Below, one piece after another: positions 1 through 9,270 of a DNA stretch of 64,000 nt; within the stretch, counting starts at the first letter, position 1; the number at the start of each line of letters is the position of its first letter. The position numbers and the translations under genes were made by a program. The notes under the pieces were generated by a model that made no database searches, had not been told where the DNA came from, and saw nothing but the letters and a program-made list of their open reading frames with translations. This DNA comes from Luteococcus sp048595755 (lineage in GTDB: Bacteria > Actinomycetota > Actinomycetes > Propionibacteriales > Propionibacteriaceae): assembly GCF_048595755.1 (NCBI RefSeq), contig NZ_CP184360.1:1798001-1862000 (forward strand), written 5' to 3'.

Positions 1-38
1 ACCAGCAGGAAACCCGTCATCGCACCTCCCGGAAGCTG

Positions 39-111
39 TGCCCCCACTGGGGATCGAACCCAGGACCCATGGATTAAAAGTCCACTGCTCTGCCGGCTGA
101 GCTATAGGGGC
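39..111 (-). tRNA. tRNA-Lys (anticodon UUU)
   Basis: Read on the minus strand, the sequence folds as a cloverleaf. The 7-bp acceptor stem pairs GCCCCTA with TGGGGGC, the D-loop region is TAGCTCAG..., the T-arm is GGGTTCGATCC, and a 5-bp anticodon stem closes the loop CTTTTAA. The anticodon is TTT, which decodes lysine. The discriminator base is A and the CCA end is not encoded, since CAG follows. Confidence 0.95.
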
Positions 112-175
112 GCATCGGCCAGTCTAGCGACCCGGGGCAGGGCCACCCGACAGGCGCACGTGCGTGAAACCGGGT

Positions 176-1720
176 TCACACCATCCACGGCGGATCCATC
201 TGGGGATCCATGGAGTGGGGTTCCCAGTGCTGCCACCACAGGTGCGAACCCTCGGGAAGGATCCCGGGGCGCACCTTCGGCACCTGCTCGCGAAGGTCGA
301 ACTTCAGCCGGGCCAACAGCAGCAACTCCCGCTCGTCCAGCTGGCCGTCGTTGACCAGGTAGTCGCGCTCCAGCTCCCAGCTGCGACGTCGGGCGGTGAT
401 GATGCTGCGAGTGAGGGCCTGCTCCGCGGTGGTGGCGCCCAGATGGGTCTCGGCAGCGCGCATCCAGCCGTAGTCGCGGTTGATGCGCAGCAGCCCCGGA
501 TCGATGGTCAACGCATCGTGCACGTCGAACTCCGGCTCGATGACGATCGCACCGGCACTGCGGGCATAGGCCACCTCGTCGCGCTCGGACTCGTCGGACT
601 GGATCTCGGTGGAGCGCATCAGGATGGCGAACATGTCCTTGTTGGCGTAGCTGTCACTGGGTCGGACGCCGGGGGCATTGGAGGTCACCACCCAGGTGGT
701 GGTGCAGCCCAGCGGGCCGATCGCCATCTCGGCCGGCAGGTTCTCGCGCACGCCACCGTCGACGAAGTGCTCGTCGTCCAGCGGGACCGGGGCGAAGACC
801 GTCGGGATCGAGCACGAGGCCAGCACGCCCCGGGAGATGTCGTAGACCTCACCGGGTTGCAGCACGTCGTCGCGGTCCACCAGGCGGCCGTCCTCACGCA
901 TGAAGCGCAGCTCGCCCGATTCCAACCCCACCATCGCGATCCGCACCACGACGCCCGAGGTCGGCACCCGCGAGGAGTCGAACAGCCCGCCTTCACCCAG
1001 CAGCTCGCGCAGGATCGGCCCGGGAATGTACATCGAGCGGGTGCGTTCGGCGCCGGACAGGATGATCCCCAGGTCATTGCCGACGCCCTTCATGCGGCTC
1101 AACCCGGCCAGCACGGTCATCACCTGACCGGGGCTGAGGTCGGGGCGGTTCACCGTCGGGTCCAGGGTGGCCATGGCCAAGGTCTCCAACTGGCCGGTGA
1201 GCTCCTCGTGGGCCTCCTCGACGCTGTCCAGCGGTTCGGCCTCGTCGGACTCCTGCGGCTCGTCCTCGGGATCGAGGTGCACCCCGCGGGTGAAGGGCAG
1301 CTGCAGCTTGGGAAGCGAGGTACCCAGCCAGCCACGCTCCCTGGCCTCCTGGTCGCGTCCGGACTGGCTCTGCAGCAGGGCCAACAGTTCGGGGCCGCGC
1401 GCCCGGAAACGACGAAACCAGGTGCGCTCGGTGAACATGTCACTCTGCCGGTGCATGCCCAGCCACAGCTGCTCGAGATCCCGCACCGCGGTGGTCTGCA
1501 CGTCGCGGTCGCTGGACTGGGCGAGCAGGGCGGTGATGATCGATCCGGCGGACGTGCCGACGATCACCTCCGGGCTGATGCCCGCCACCTCGTAAAGGTA
1601 GCGCAGGGCGCCCAGCTGGAAGCTCGCCTTGGAGCCACCACCGGAAAGCACCAGGCCCTCGCGCCCAGGGCGGCCCAGACTGCGCGGGGAGCCAAGACCG
1701 AGCCATGATCGCCGTGCCAT
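176..1720 (-). CDS. Patatin-like phospholipase family protein
   Basis: A 514-residue patatin-fold acyl hydrolase, probably cleaving acyl chains from lipids. The patatin signature is clear: the glycine-rich oxyanion loop GGGSKASFQLG (about residues 27-37), the nucleophile elbow GTSAG with Ser57, and the catalytic Asp in DGGVREN near residue 320. There is no signal peptide, so it acts at the cytosolic side. An upstream frame extends to 2083, but the ATG at 1720 begins just before the conserved domain and is preceded by TAAGCT and seven bases, the leaderless-promoter pattern seen repeatedly here. The physiological substrate cannot be inferred. Confidence 0.85.
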   Translation of the reverse strand: MARRSWLGLGSPRSLGRPGREGLVLSGGGSKASFQLGALRYLYEVAGISPEVIVGTSAGSIITALLAQSSDRDVQTTAVRDLEQLWLGMHRQSDMFTERTWFRRFRARGPELLALLQSQSGRDQEARERGWLGTSLPKLQLPFTRGVHLDPEDEPQESDEAEPLDSVEEAHEELTGQLETLAMATLDPTVNRPDLSPGQVMTVLAGLSRMKGVGNDLGIILSGAERTRSMYIPGPILRELLGEGGLFDSSRVPTSGVVVRIAMVGLESGELRFMREDGRLVDRDDVLQPGEVYDISRGVLASCSIPTVFAPVPLDDEHFVDGGVRENLPAEMAIGPLGCTTTWVVTSNAPGVRPSDSYANKDMFAILMRSTEIQSDESERDEVAYARSAGAIVIEPEFDVHDALTIDPGLLRINRDYGWMRAAETHLGATTAEQALTRSIITARRRSWELERDYLVNDGQLDERELLLLARLKFDLREQVPKVRPGILPEGSHLWWQHWEPHSMDPQMDPPWMV

Positions 1721-1835
1721 GCCACCCAGCTTAGACACCCGGCCAGTCACCGCTGCGCCCTCCAGCGTCGGTTTCCGGGGCAAGTCATGGCACCCCTGCA
1801 CCCGCCTGGCGGAAGCGCCCCGCCGGTGATGCACA

Positions 1836-2777
1836 ATGGCAGCCGTGACTTCGTTGGAAACCTCTCCGAACCGAGTTTCGGCCCCGGTGGATCTGACCCG
1901 ATTCGCCTGGTTGTCGATCGCCGCGGCCCTGGCGACGATTGCGCTCAAGACGGCCGCCTGGCGGATCACCGGTTCGGTGGGTTTGCTCTCCGACGCCGCC
2001 GAGTCGCTGGTGAACCTGGCCGCCGCCGTCGTGGCGTTGATCGCCCTGCGGGTCTCCATCAAGCCACCCGACCGGGACCACAACTTCGGTCACAGCAAGG
2101 CCGAGTACTTCTCCGCCGCGGTGGAGGGCGCACTGATCTTCATCGCCGCCGGCGTGATCATGCTCAGCGCCGTGCAGCGCTTCCTGGCACCACAGCCGCT
2201 CGAACAGGTGGGCCTTGGACTGGTGATCTCGGTGGCCGCCTCGCTGCTCAACGGGGCCGTGGCGTGGGTGCTGTTGCGGGCCGGACGCAAGTACCGCTCC
2301 ATGACCCTGGTGGCCGACGGCAAACACCTGCTCACCGACGTGTGGACCTCGGTGGGCGTCGTGGTCGGCGTCGGGCTGGTGGCGCTGACCGGCTGGGTGC
2401 GGCTGGACTCGATCGTCGCCTTCGCGGTGGGCGTCAACATCCTGTTCACCGGGTGGAAGCTGATGCACGAATCGGGCATGGGGTTGATGGACGTCAGCCT
2501 GCCCAAGGAGGACAACCAGCGCATCCGCGAGATCCTGGAGAGCTTCACCAGCGAGCACGTCATGTTCCACGGCGTGCGCACCCGCGAATCGGGGCATCGT
2601 CGGTTCATGGACATGCACCTGCTCGTGCCCGGTGCGTGGACGGTGCAGCAGTCGCATGACCTGGTGGAGGACATCACCGACGCGCTGGTCGAGGCCTTCC
2701 CAGACCTGCACGTGATGATCCACGCCGAACCGATCGAGGATCCGCGCTCCTACGACGACTACGACTTCGGCATCTGA
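1836..2777 (+). CDS. Cation diffusion facilitator family transporter
   Basis: A 313-residue CDF-type divalent metal/proton antiporter in the cytoplasmic membrane, normally exporting Zn, Mn, Fe or Co. Several hydrophobic segments occupy about residues 22-190. The membrane metal-site motif LLSDAAESLVN lies in the second helix and FGHSKAEYFSA in the loop after it. A cytosolic C-terminal domain holds His-rich positions such as SGHRRFMDMHLLVPG. The SDAAES motif has Asp and Glu rather than the His-Asp pair of Zn exporters, so Mn or Fe is possible, but specificity is unproven. The 3' end overlaps the convergent neighbour by 19 bp. Confidence 0.85.
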   Translation: MAAVTSLETSPNRVSAPVDLTRFAWLSIAAALATIALKTAAWRITGSVGLLSDAAESLVNLAAAVVALIALRVSIKPPDRDHNFGHSKAEYFSAAVEGALIFIAAGVIMLSAVQRFLAPQPLEQVGLGLVISVAASLLNGAVAWVLLRAGRKYRSMTLVADGKHLLTDVWTSVGVVVGVGLVALTGWVRLDSIVAFAVGVNILFTGWKLMHESGMGLMDVSLPKEDNQRIREILESFTSEHVMFHGVRTRESGHRRFMDMHLLVPGAWTVQQSHDLVEDITDALVEAFPDLHVMIHAEPIEDPRSYDDYDFGI

Positions 2778-3781
2778 GCCTGCCCGGTGGGGCGCCCCGG
2801 CACCGGGTAGCCGAGCGCCTCGGCCACGGCGTGTGCTGCCCGCTTGGCATGGGGGCCCACCCCGGTGATCGTCGCCGATCCCGGCCCCGCCCAGTCGCCG
2901 TAACCCACCAGGTGCAACCCCGGGTGCAGCGGTTGGCCGTCCTTGACCAGGTGCCGCACCGGCCGCAGGGCGGGACGATAACCGGTGCACCAGATGAGGT
3001 GGTCGGCCTCCACCTCGTCCAGCGAGGTGACCATGGGGGTGGCCCGCAGCGCGCCCGAATCGCGCGCGCGACGCACCGGTGGCAGCACGACGATGTCGCC
3101 CAGTTCGGAGTCGGCCCCCGGATCGGGCTCACCCCGCCCGATCGCCAGGGCGCGCTCCCGGTTGCGTTGGAAGAGCACCCGCCCGTCCACGTCGTCGGGC
3201 ATCCAGCGTGGTGGGTGGCGGGTGTACCAGGTGACCTGCGCCACCTCGGTGAGCTCGGCGGCGATCTGCGCCCCGGAATTGGCGCCACCCACCACTGCCA
3301 CCCGCGTGCCCCGGAAGGGCTCCACACCGGGATAGTTCGCCGAATGCCACTGCCGACCGGAGAAGCTGCCGGGCAGTGTGGGCACGAAGGGCGCTCGCCA
3401 GGTGCCGGTGGCGGCCACCACCTGCGCGGCCTGCCAGCTGCGCTGCGCGCTGTGTACCAGGTACTGCTCCCCGACGCGCTCGACCCGCGTGACCGTCACC
3501 GGCCGCTCCACGGGGAGCCGGTAGCGCTGCTCATAGGCGCCCAGGTAGTCGACGACGTGGGAGGCCGGTGGGAAACCCTCATGGGGTGGCATGGGCCACC
3601 CGGGCAGGTTCGAGAAGCCGGCCGTGGAGAACAGCGTGAGCGAGGGCCAGACGTGGCGCCAGGCACCGCCCGGGCCGGGCTGGTCGTCCAGAAGCAGGTG
3701 GTCGACGCCCGCCCGCGCCAGGTAGTAGGCGGTGGCCAGACCGGCCTGGCCAGCCCCGATCACGATCGCCTCGTGCTGCAT
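2759..3781 (-). CDS. Flavin-containing monooxygenase / NAD(P)-binding oxidoreductase
   Basis: A 340-residue FAD-dependent enzyme of the YpdA/CzcO/ArsO-like monooxygenase group. The N-terminal dinucleotide fold carries GAGQAG (after EAIVIG). A second Rossmann motif for NADPH, VVGGANSG, lies in the middle, followed by a TGYRPALRP strand near the C terminus. The ATG at 3781 follows a GAGGAGG ribosome site at about 6 bp; an earlier in-frame start at 3817 has no such site. The substrate is unknown. Its stop overlaps the end of the CDF gene, so the two are convergent and not an operon. Confidence 0.75.
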   Translation of the reverse strand: MQHEAIVIGAGQAGLATAYYLARAGVDHLLLDDQPGPGGAWRHVWPSLTLFSTAGFSNLPGWPMPPHEGFPPASHVVDYLGAYEQRYRLPVERPVTVTRVERVGEQYLVHSAQRSWQAAQVVAATGTWRAPFVPTLPGSFSGRQWHSANYPGVEPFRGTRVAVVGGANSGAQIAAELTEVAQVTWYTRHPPRWMPDDVDGRVLFQRNRERALAIGRGEPDPGADSELGDIVVLPPVRRARDSGALRATPMVTSLDEVEADHLIWCTGYRPALRPVRHLVKDGQPLHPGLHLVGYGDWAGPGSATITGVGPHAKRAAHAVAEALGYPVPGRPTGQAQMPKS

Positions 3782-3882
3782 CCGTGGCCTCCTCACGTCC
3801 ACTGTCCAGCCTCGCACACCGGCTGCACCGCAGTGCCCGCGCTTCCTCGGCGGGCTGGGTGGAGGGCCCCTAGGATTGCGCC

Positions 3883-4332
3883 ATGACCGATCAGCCAGCT
3901 GCCGTCACCGTCCCCGGCTGGGACGACTACTTCCTGGGGATCACCCAGGCCGTCGCCGCGCGGGCCAAGTGCACCCGGCGACGGGTCGGGGCGCTGCTGG
4001 TGATCGACCGGCGCATCATCGCCACCGGTTACAACGGCGCCGCCCCGGGACGGCCCGACTGCCTGGAGGGTGCCTGCCCGCGCGGGCAGCTCTCCTATGA
4101 CCAGGTGCCGGGCCTGGGCGACTACGACCGTCCCGGCACGCCGGGCTTCTGCATCGCCATCCACGCCGAGGTGAATGCGCTGCTCTTCGCCACTCGAGAC
4201 ACCAAGGGCGCCACCGCCTACATCACCGACGAGCCCTGCCCCGGCTGCCGCAAGGCGCTGGCGGCAGCCGGGATCGTGCGCGCGGTGTGGCCCGACGGGG
4301 AGTTCGACGCCGACCAGCTGGTGGCCTGGTAG
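3883..4332 (+). CDS. dCMP deaminase / deoxycytidylate deaminase family
   Basis: A 149-residue zinc-dependent deaminase, likely converting dCMP to dUMP in pyrimidine deoxynucleotide supply. The zinc and proton-shuttle motifs are HAE (His94-Glu96) and PCPGC (Cys119, Cys122). An insert with CLEGACPRG at about 60-68 is typical of ComEB/dCMP deaminases rather than tRNA or cytidine deaminases. The promoter element TAGGAT sits six bases before the ATG, so the transcript is probably leaderless. Confidence 0.85.
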   Translation: MTDQPAAVTVPGWDDYFLGITQAVAARAKCTRRRVGALLVIDRRIIATGYNGAAPGRPDCLEGACPRGQLSYDQVPGLGDYDRPGTPGFCIAIHAEVNALLFATRDTKGATAYITDEPCPGCRKALAAAGIVRAVWPDGEFDADQLVAW

Positions 4333-4357
4333 CCCAGCGGCTCGTCCCCGCGGGAGG

Positions 4358-6697
4358 TCAGTCGACCTCGGCCAGCAGCAGCTCGCGCAGCACCCCCAGC
4401 GTCGCGGCATCCAGTTCCGGCATCTCCGACAGCGCCGCCAGGCGCGCGGCAGGGGAGCGGTGCCTGGTGAGCAGCTCCAGCACGCGCTCCTTGGTGAGGA
4501 TCTGGATCTGGGCGGCATCCAAGAAGGTGAAGATGCGCTCGTCGACCCGATTGTCCAGCTCGCGGCTGCCCTCGAAGTGGGCCTCGGCCCCCTCGGCGGT
4601 CACCACCTGACCCAGCTCGATCACCTGCTCCGGGCCAGCGCCCACCAGCACCAGCCGGTAGTGGCGGGTGGTCGGAACCACGTCCAGCTCGCCCTCGGCC
4701 GGGTGGATCAGCACCCGGCCGGAAGCCTGCTCGTAGTCGAAGCGGGTGCGGACCGTGCGCGGCTCGGCACGGTCGTCGTCCTCCACCAGGGTGTAGCTGC
4801 CGTCTGCACCGGCAAAGATCCGCAACTCCAGACTGGTGGGATTCTCCACCCGCAACTCGTCCTCGCCCGTCAGCGGGACGATCGCGCCTGCCCGGGCCAG
4901 CACCGGGATGCTGTCCACGCCGCGGTGCATCGTCACCGCGCGGCCACCGCAATAGGACAGGCCGGTGAAGAAGTCCACCCACCGGCCCTCGGGCAGCCAG
5001 GCCTGCACGCTGCCCTGTTGGGTGCCGGCCTCCACCGGTTCGGTGATCGGGGCCACCAACAGGTCACGGCCGAACCAGTACTGGTTGCGCGCCCGGTAGG
5101 CGGACACCTCGTCGGGCTCGGTCCAGTACAGCGGCCGCATCAGTGGACGCAGCTCCTGCGAACCCACCACGTTCTCGGTGAACAGCCACGGCACCAGCCG
5201 GTGCCGCAGCCGCAGGAAGTCACCCATCACCCGTTCCGCCTCGGGGGTGAAACGCCACGGTTCCTTGCCGTTGAAGACACCATTGGAGGCGTGCAGCCGG
5301 TTCACCGGGCTGAAGACGCCGAACTGCACCCAGCGGGTGGCCAGCTCGTCGTCCTTGACCCCGAACATGTGGCCGCCGATGTCATGGCTCCACCAGCCGT
5401 AACCGATGTTGGAGGCGGTCGCGGTGAAGTAGGGCTGGAAGTCCAGCGAAGCCCAGCTGATGACCGTGTCACCGCTGAAACCGACGGGGTAGCGGTGCGA
5501 GCCCGGCCCGGCATAGCGGCTGAAGGTCAGCGGGCGGCGGCCGTCGCGGCCGGAGTCCAGGAAGTGCAGGTGGTTCAGCATCCACAGCGGGTCCAGCCCG
5601 GGGATGCGGGAGTGGCTGCCCTGCTGCCAGTCCAGCCACCAGAAGTCGACGCCCTCGTCCTCCATCGGGTGGTGCACGTGGGTGAAGTAGGCATTCCAGA
5701 AGTCCTGGCTGGCCGCATCGAAGGTGGCCGGCAGCTCGGAGGCGGGATCGATGCCCAGGGCCTGTGCCACCGCCGGGTACTGCTCCTCGAAGGCCCGGAT
5801 TCCCTCGGCGGGGTGCACGTTCAGCGAGACCCGCAAGCCGTGCTCGTGCAGCCAGCGCAGGAAACCGACGTGGTCGGGGAACAGTTCCCGATTCCACGTG
5901 TAACCCGTCCACCCGGCGCCGAAGCGCGGATCGATGTCGGTGAGGTGCCAGTCCATGTCCACCACCGCGACGCTGAAGGGCAGCCCTTCCGCCTCGAAGC
6001 GCTCCACCAGGGCCTGGTACTCGGCCTGGGTGTAGGCGTGGTAGCGGCTCCACCAGTTGCCCAGCGCGTAGCGGGGCAGCACCGGTTGCGGGCCGGTGAT
6101 GCGGTAGAAGTCCGCCACCGCGGCGGCATAGTCACGGCCGTGGGCGAAGACGTAGACGTCGAGCGAGCCTGGTTGGCGCTGCTGCACCCAGCCCTCGTCG
6201 TCGAGCGCCAAGGACGTGGAATCGTCCAGGCTGGTGATGCCCAGTGCATTGGCGACGCCCGGCTCCAGCTCGGTCGCACCGTCGACGGCATCCAGGGTGC
6301 GGGCCGTGCCGCCCAGCTGGGTGCGCAGCCCCAACAGCTCGGCGAAGGCGCTGTCGGCCTCCTCGCCGGGCCGCCAGATGGAGTGGTAGCCCCCGGTGAG
6401 CTCCTTCACGTTGATGGTCTGGGGCGTGAACGGGCCGCCGGCGTGGTCCAGGTGGAAGAAGTCGGTGATGATCTGGGTGCGGTCGCCGTCGCGATGCACC
6501 CGGAAGTTGGGAGTGGGCAAGGCACGATTCACCACGGTCTGCGTGGCGCGGTCCTCGAAGATGCCGTTGGGGGAGTACTCGAGCCGCACCAGACGCTCGG
6601 TGAGCACCGTGAAGCGGGCATTTCCGCTGGTCACCACCGAATCGGCGGGGGCATTCGGGGTGCAGCGCAGGCGCAGGTGATCGGGCAGCTTGGTCAT
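4358..6697 (-). CDS. Glycoside hydrolase family 31 (alpha-glucosidase/alpha-xylosidase type)
   Basis: A retaining alpha-glycosidase of about 779 residues. The GH31 nucleophile region FWWLDWQQG lies near residue 355, and the acid/base region RYPVGFSGDT near 410 is followed by ASNIGYGWWSHDIGGH. An N-terminal beta-sandwich and a C-terminal all-beta region (VEDDDRAEPRTVRTRF) complete the family layout. No signal peptide is seen, so it acts on imported oligosaccharides. The ATG at 6697 is preceded by TAGAGT and seven bases, supporting it over the start at 6706. Substrate (glucose versus xylose linkages) cannot be decided from motifs. Confidence 0.88.
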   Translation of the reverse strand: MTKLPDHLRLRCTPNAPADSVVTSGNARFTVLTERLVRLEYSPNGIFEDRATQTVVNRALPTPNFRVHRDGDRTQIITDFFHLDHAGGPFTPQTINVKELTGGYHSIWRPGEEADSAFAELLGLRTQLGGTARTLDAVDGATELEPGVANALGITSLDDSTSLALDDEGWVQQRQPGSLDVYVFAHGRDYAAAVADFYRITGPQPVLPRYALGNWWSRYHAYTQAEYQALVERFEAEGLPFSVAVVDMDWHLTDIDPRFGAGWTGYTWNRELFPDHVGFLRWLHEHGLRVSLNVHPAEGIRAFEEQYPAVAQALGIDPASELPATFDAASQDFWNAYFTHVHHPMEDEGVDFWWLDWQQGSHSRIPGLDPLWMLNHLHFLDSGRDGRRPLTFSRYAGPGSHRYPVGFSGDTVISWASLDFQPYFTATASNIGYGWWSHDIGGHMFGVKDDELATRWVQFGVFSPVNRLHASNGVFNGKEPWRFTPEAERVMGDFLRLRHRLVPWLFTENVVGSQELRPLMRPLYWTEPDEVSAYRARNQYWFGRDLLVAPITEPVEAGTQQGSVQAWLPEGRWVDFFTGLSYCGGRAVTMHRGVDSIPVLARAGAIVPLTGEDELRVENPTSLELRIFAGADGSYTLVEDDDRAEPRTVRTRFDYEQASGRVLIHPAEGELDVVPTTRHYRLVLVGAGPEQVIELGQVVTAEGAEAHFEGSRELDNRVDERIFTFLDAAQIQILTKERVLELLTRHRSPAARLAALSEMPELDAATLGVLRELLLAEVD

Positions 6698-7003
6698 GGC
6701 GCCCACTCTAGGAGCGGCCGCCGACAGTCCTTGGAGCGGGCCGGTGGTTGGCCTTCATCGCTGGGACGGGGGAGGGGAAGCGCCCGGCGAAGCCGCGATG
6801 AACAGTCGGTGAAGCCAGCGGCGCCGGTGCTGGGGCACCGTCCACGGCCGCATAGCGTGAGGGACATGGACGGACCCGCGAATGGCCCGGGAGCACCTGG
6901 CTCCAGCGCCGGCAGTGTGCGTCCACCGGACCGACAACCGATTCCCTGATCGAGACAAGGGGTCGGCTTGCAGGGTCGGCCCCTTCACAGTGAAGGAGCT
7001 CCC
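6698..7003. other. Intergenic region between GH31 and phoH-like genes
   Basis: No gene is apparent. It carries the leaderless promoter of the GH31 gene at its left end (TAGAGT on the minus strand). Near 6956-6985 an inverted repeat (AAGGGG ... CCCCTT) could form a hairpin in the leader of the PhoH-like mRNA. It ends with the AAGGAG ribosome site used by the next gene. Confidence 0.5.
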
Positions 7004-8341
7004 GTGCTCAAGCCCTCCGAGCAGACCCTGGCCCAGCAGGCCGCCGGCGCCGCCCTCAAGACCTACGTGCTGGACACCTCGGTCTTGCTCAGCGACCCGC
7101 GTGCCTTGCTGCGCTTTGCCGAACACCATGTGGTGCTGCCCATCGTCGTGATCGCCGAACTCGAGGCCAAGCGTCACCATCCCGAGCTGGGCTACTTTGC
7201 CCGCACCGCCCTGCGTCTGCTCGACGACCTGCGCGTCGACAACGGTCGGCTGGACGAACCGGTCGTGGTCAACGACCAGCACGGCACGCTCCACATCGAG
7301 CTGAACCACACCGACCCGGCGCGTCTGCCCGCCGGCTTCCGGCTGGGCGACAACGATTCGCGGATCCTGGCCGTGGCCATCAACCTCTCCGCCGAGGGCA
7401 ACCACGTCGTCGTGGTCAGCAAGGACCTGCCGATGCGGGTCAAGGCTTCCGTCGTGGGGCTCGAGGCACAGGAATACCGCGCCGAGCTGGCCATCGAATC
7501 CGGCTGGACCGGCATGCGCGAAGTGGAGGTGCCCAATGCCGCCATCGACGCCCTCTACGAGAACGGCGAGGCGGAGCTGCTGGAGACCGCCGAGTTCTGC
7601 ACCCACACCGGCCTGGTGCTGCAGGGCGACGGGGGCAGCAGCGCCCTGGGCCGCAAGCTGCCCAACGGCAAGGTGAAGCTGGTGCGCTCCGACCGCGCCG
7701 CCTTCGGGCTGCACGGGCGTTCCGCCGAACAGCGCGTCGCCTTGGACCTCCTGCTCGACCAGGAGGTGGGCATCGTCTCGCTGGGCGGGCGTGCCGGCAC
7801 CGGCAAGAGCGCCCTGGCGCTGTGCGCCGGTCTGGAGGCGGTGCTGGAGCAGCGGCTTTACCAGAAGGTGGTGGTCTTCCGGCCGCTCTACGCCGTGGGC
7901 GGGCAAGACCTGGGCTACCTTCCCGGCACCGAGAACGAGAAGATGGCGCCGTGGGGTCAGGCCGTCTTCGACACCCTCAGCGCCGTCACCAACAAGTACG
8001 TCATCGACGAGGTGATCGCCCAGGACATGCTCGAGGTGCTGCCGCTGACCCACATCCGCGGCCGCTCGCTGCACGACGCCTTCGTGATCGTCGACGAGGC
8101 CCAGAGCCTGGAGCGCAATGTGCTGCTCACCGTGCTGAGCCGCATCGGGCAGAACTCCCGCGTGGTGCTCACCCACGACGTGGCCCAGCGCGACAACCTG
8201 CGGGTGGGGCGCCACGACGGCATCGCCGCGGTGGTGGAACGGCTGAAGGGCAACCCGCTGTTCGCCCACGTCACGCTGACCCGTTCGGAGCGCTCGCCGA
8301 TCGCCGCCCTGGTGACGCAGATGCTGGAGGACATCGGCTGA
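7004..8341 (+). CDS. PIN domain-PhoH ATPase fusion (PhoH2 type)
   Basis: A 445-residue protein coupling an N-terminal PIN ribonuclease domain (TYVLDTSVLLSDP near residue 20, acidic residues through about 130) to a PhoH-like ATPase. Walker A is GRAGTGKSAL at about 262 and Walker B VIVDEAQ at about 361. PhoH2 proteins are known as RNA helicase/ribonucleases related to VapC toxins, but here there is no adjacent antitoxin, so it is probably a housekeeping RNA-processing enzyme. The GTG at 7004 is chosen because AAGGAG lies five bases upstream; the longer frame from 6968 lacks one. Confidence 0.88.
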   Translation: MLKPSEQTLAQQAAGAALKTYVLDTSVLLSDPRALLRFAEHHVVLPIVVIAELEAKRHHPELGYFARTALRLLDDLRVDNGRLDEPVVVNDQHGTLHIELNHTDPARLPAGFRLGDNDSRILAVAINLSAEGNHVVVVSKDLPMRVKASVVGLEAQEYRAELAIESGWTGMREVEVPNAAIDALYENGEAELLETAEFCTHTGLVLQGDGGSSALGRKLPNGKVKLVRSDRAAFGLHGRSAEQRVALDLLLDQEVGIVSLGGRAGTGKSALALCAGLEAVLEQRLYQKVVVFRPLYAVGGQDLGYLPGTENEKMAPWGQAVFDTLSAVTNKYVIDEVIAQDMLEVLPLTHIRGRSLHDAFVIVDEAQSLERNVLLTVLSRIGQNSRVVLTHDVAQRDNLRVGRHDGIAAVVERLKGNPLFAHVTLTRSERSPIAALVTQMLEDIG

Positions 8342-8501
8342 ACCTGCCGCAGACAGCCACCACGGGTCGCAGTCGTCACCACCATCGGTGCAGGCTGCGG
8401 CCCGTGGGTTCCCGGGCCTGGTGATCTTGGGGCTGGGGCGTCGGACTGGGGCCGTGGGACAGGAAATGGGCGCACGAGGGCAGACCACGTAGGATGCAGC
8501 G

Positions 8502-9014
8502 GTGCGTAACCAGAGGGCCACGGGCCGCGACATGTTGATCTCCCTTGCCGTGATCCTGGTGCCGGCGGCACTGATCTATGCGATGTTCTCCCGCATCCCC
8601 GAGGAGCCGGAGGTGCCGGTGGCGCCGCTGGCGGCGGTGGTGGAGTCGGCGAGCGAGGAGGCGCCCTACGAGGTGCTCTCGCCCCAGAATCTGCCCGCCG
8701 ACTGGAAGCCGGTGCGCGCCCGCTACACCAATGACGAGCTGCAGCTGGGGCTGTTGAGCCCCGAGAAGGTCTACTTCGAGGTGAAGCAGCGTCCGGGCGC
8801 CAACCAGCGCGCCTTCGTCAAGAACGTCACCCGTGAGGGCATCGAAGAGGGCAAGTCGAGCGTCATCGGCCGCGAATGGACCCGGATGATCACCGAGGAC
8901 GAGCGCAGCCGCTGCCTGGTGAACGTGGTGGAGAAGAACAAGCCCGCCACCACCGTGGTCTGCGGCGATGCGTCCTACGAGGCGGTGGAGGCGTTCGCCT
9001 CGACGCTGGCCTGA
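8502..9014 (+). CDS. DUF4245 domain membrane-anchored protein
   Basis: A 170-residue protein with one N-terminal membrane anchor (about residues 11-30, LISLAVILVPAALIYAMF) followed by an extracytoplasmic domain resembling the actinobacterial DUF4245 family. Function is unknown. It starts with GTG, six bases after TAGGAT, the leaderless arrangement. Its 3' end overlaps the convergent xseB by 40 bp. DUF4245 genes next to exonuclease VII are common in Actinobacteria, so the synteny supports the call. Confidence 0.75.
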   Translation: MRNQRATGRDMLISLAVILVPAALIYAMFSRIPEEPEVPVAPLAAVVESASEEAPYEVLSPQNLPADWKPVRARYTNDELQLGLLSPEKVYFEVKQRPGANQRAFVKNVTREGIEEGKSSVIGREWTRMITEDERSRCLVNVVEKNKPATTVVCGDASYEAVEAFASTLA

Positions 9015-9262
9015 CGGGCCGCGTCCACCTTCGCCTTGGCGCCGTCGAGCCACTGCTGGCAGATGGCGGCCAGCTTCTCGCCGCGCTCCCACAGCGCCAT
9101 CGAGTCGGCCAGCGGCACGCCGCCGGATTCCAGCTTGCGCACCACCTCGGCGAGCTCCTCGCGGGCCTGCTCGTAGCTCAACTCGGGCTGGCCGCCCTGG
9201 GCCTGGCCGTTGGGTGTCTGGTCGTTCGGTGTCGGGTTGGTCGGTGCGGTGTTGGGGCTCAT
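8975..9262 (-). CDS. xseB: Exodeoxyribonuclease VII small subunit
   Basis: A 95-residue protein. After a low-complexity Asn/Gln/Pro-rich N-terminal tail (about 25 residues) comes the family core LSYEQAREELAEVVRKLESG and LADSMALWERGEKL. It pairs with XseA to degrade single-stranded DNA bidirectionally. It lies eight bases downstream of xseA and is surely co-transcribed. The tail is longer than in typical 70-80-residue homologues. Confidence 0.92.
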   Translation of the reverse strand: MSPNTAPTNPTPNDQTPNGQAQGGQPELSYEQAREELAEVVRKLESGGVPLADSMALWERGEKLAAICQQWLDGAKAKVDAARQASVEANASTAS

Positions 9263-9270
9263 GCTTGCTC

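Noticed and set aside
164..1708. Long plus-strand frame opposite the patatin gene
   Set aside because: A His/Gln/Val-rich composition typical of antisense high-GC shadow; the minus strand has clear patatin motifs.
4175..6949. A 924-codon plus-strand frame through the GH31 gene
   Set aside because: Shadow frame: starts inside the dCMP deaminase gene and has no recognisable domain.
6968..7003. Longer N terminus for the PIN-PhoH protein
   Set aside because: A good ribosome site sits immediately before GTG 7004 and the extension is not conserved-looking.
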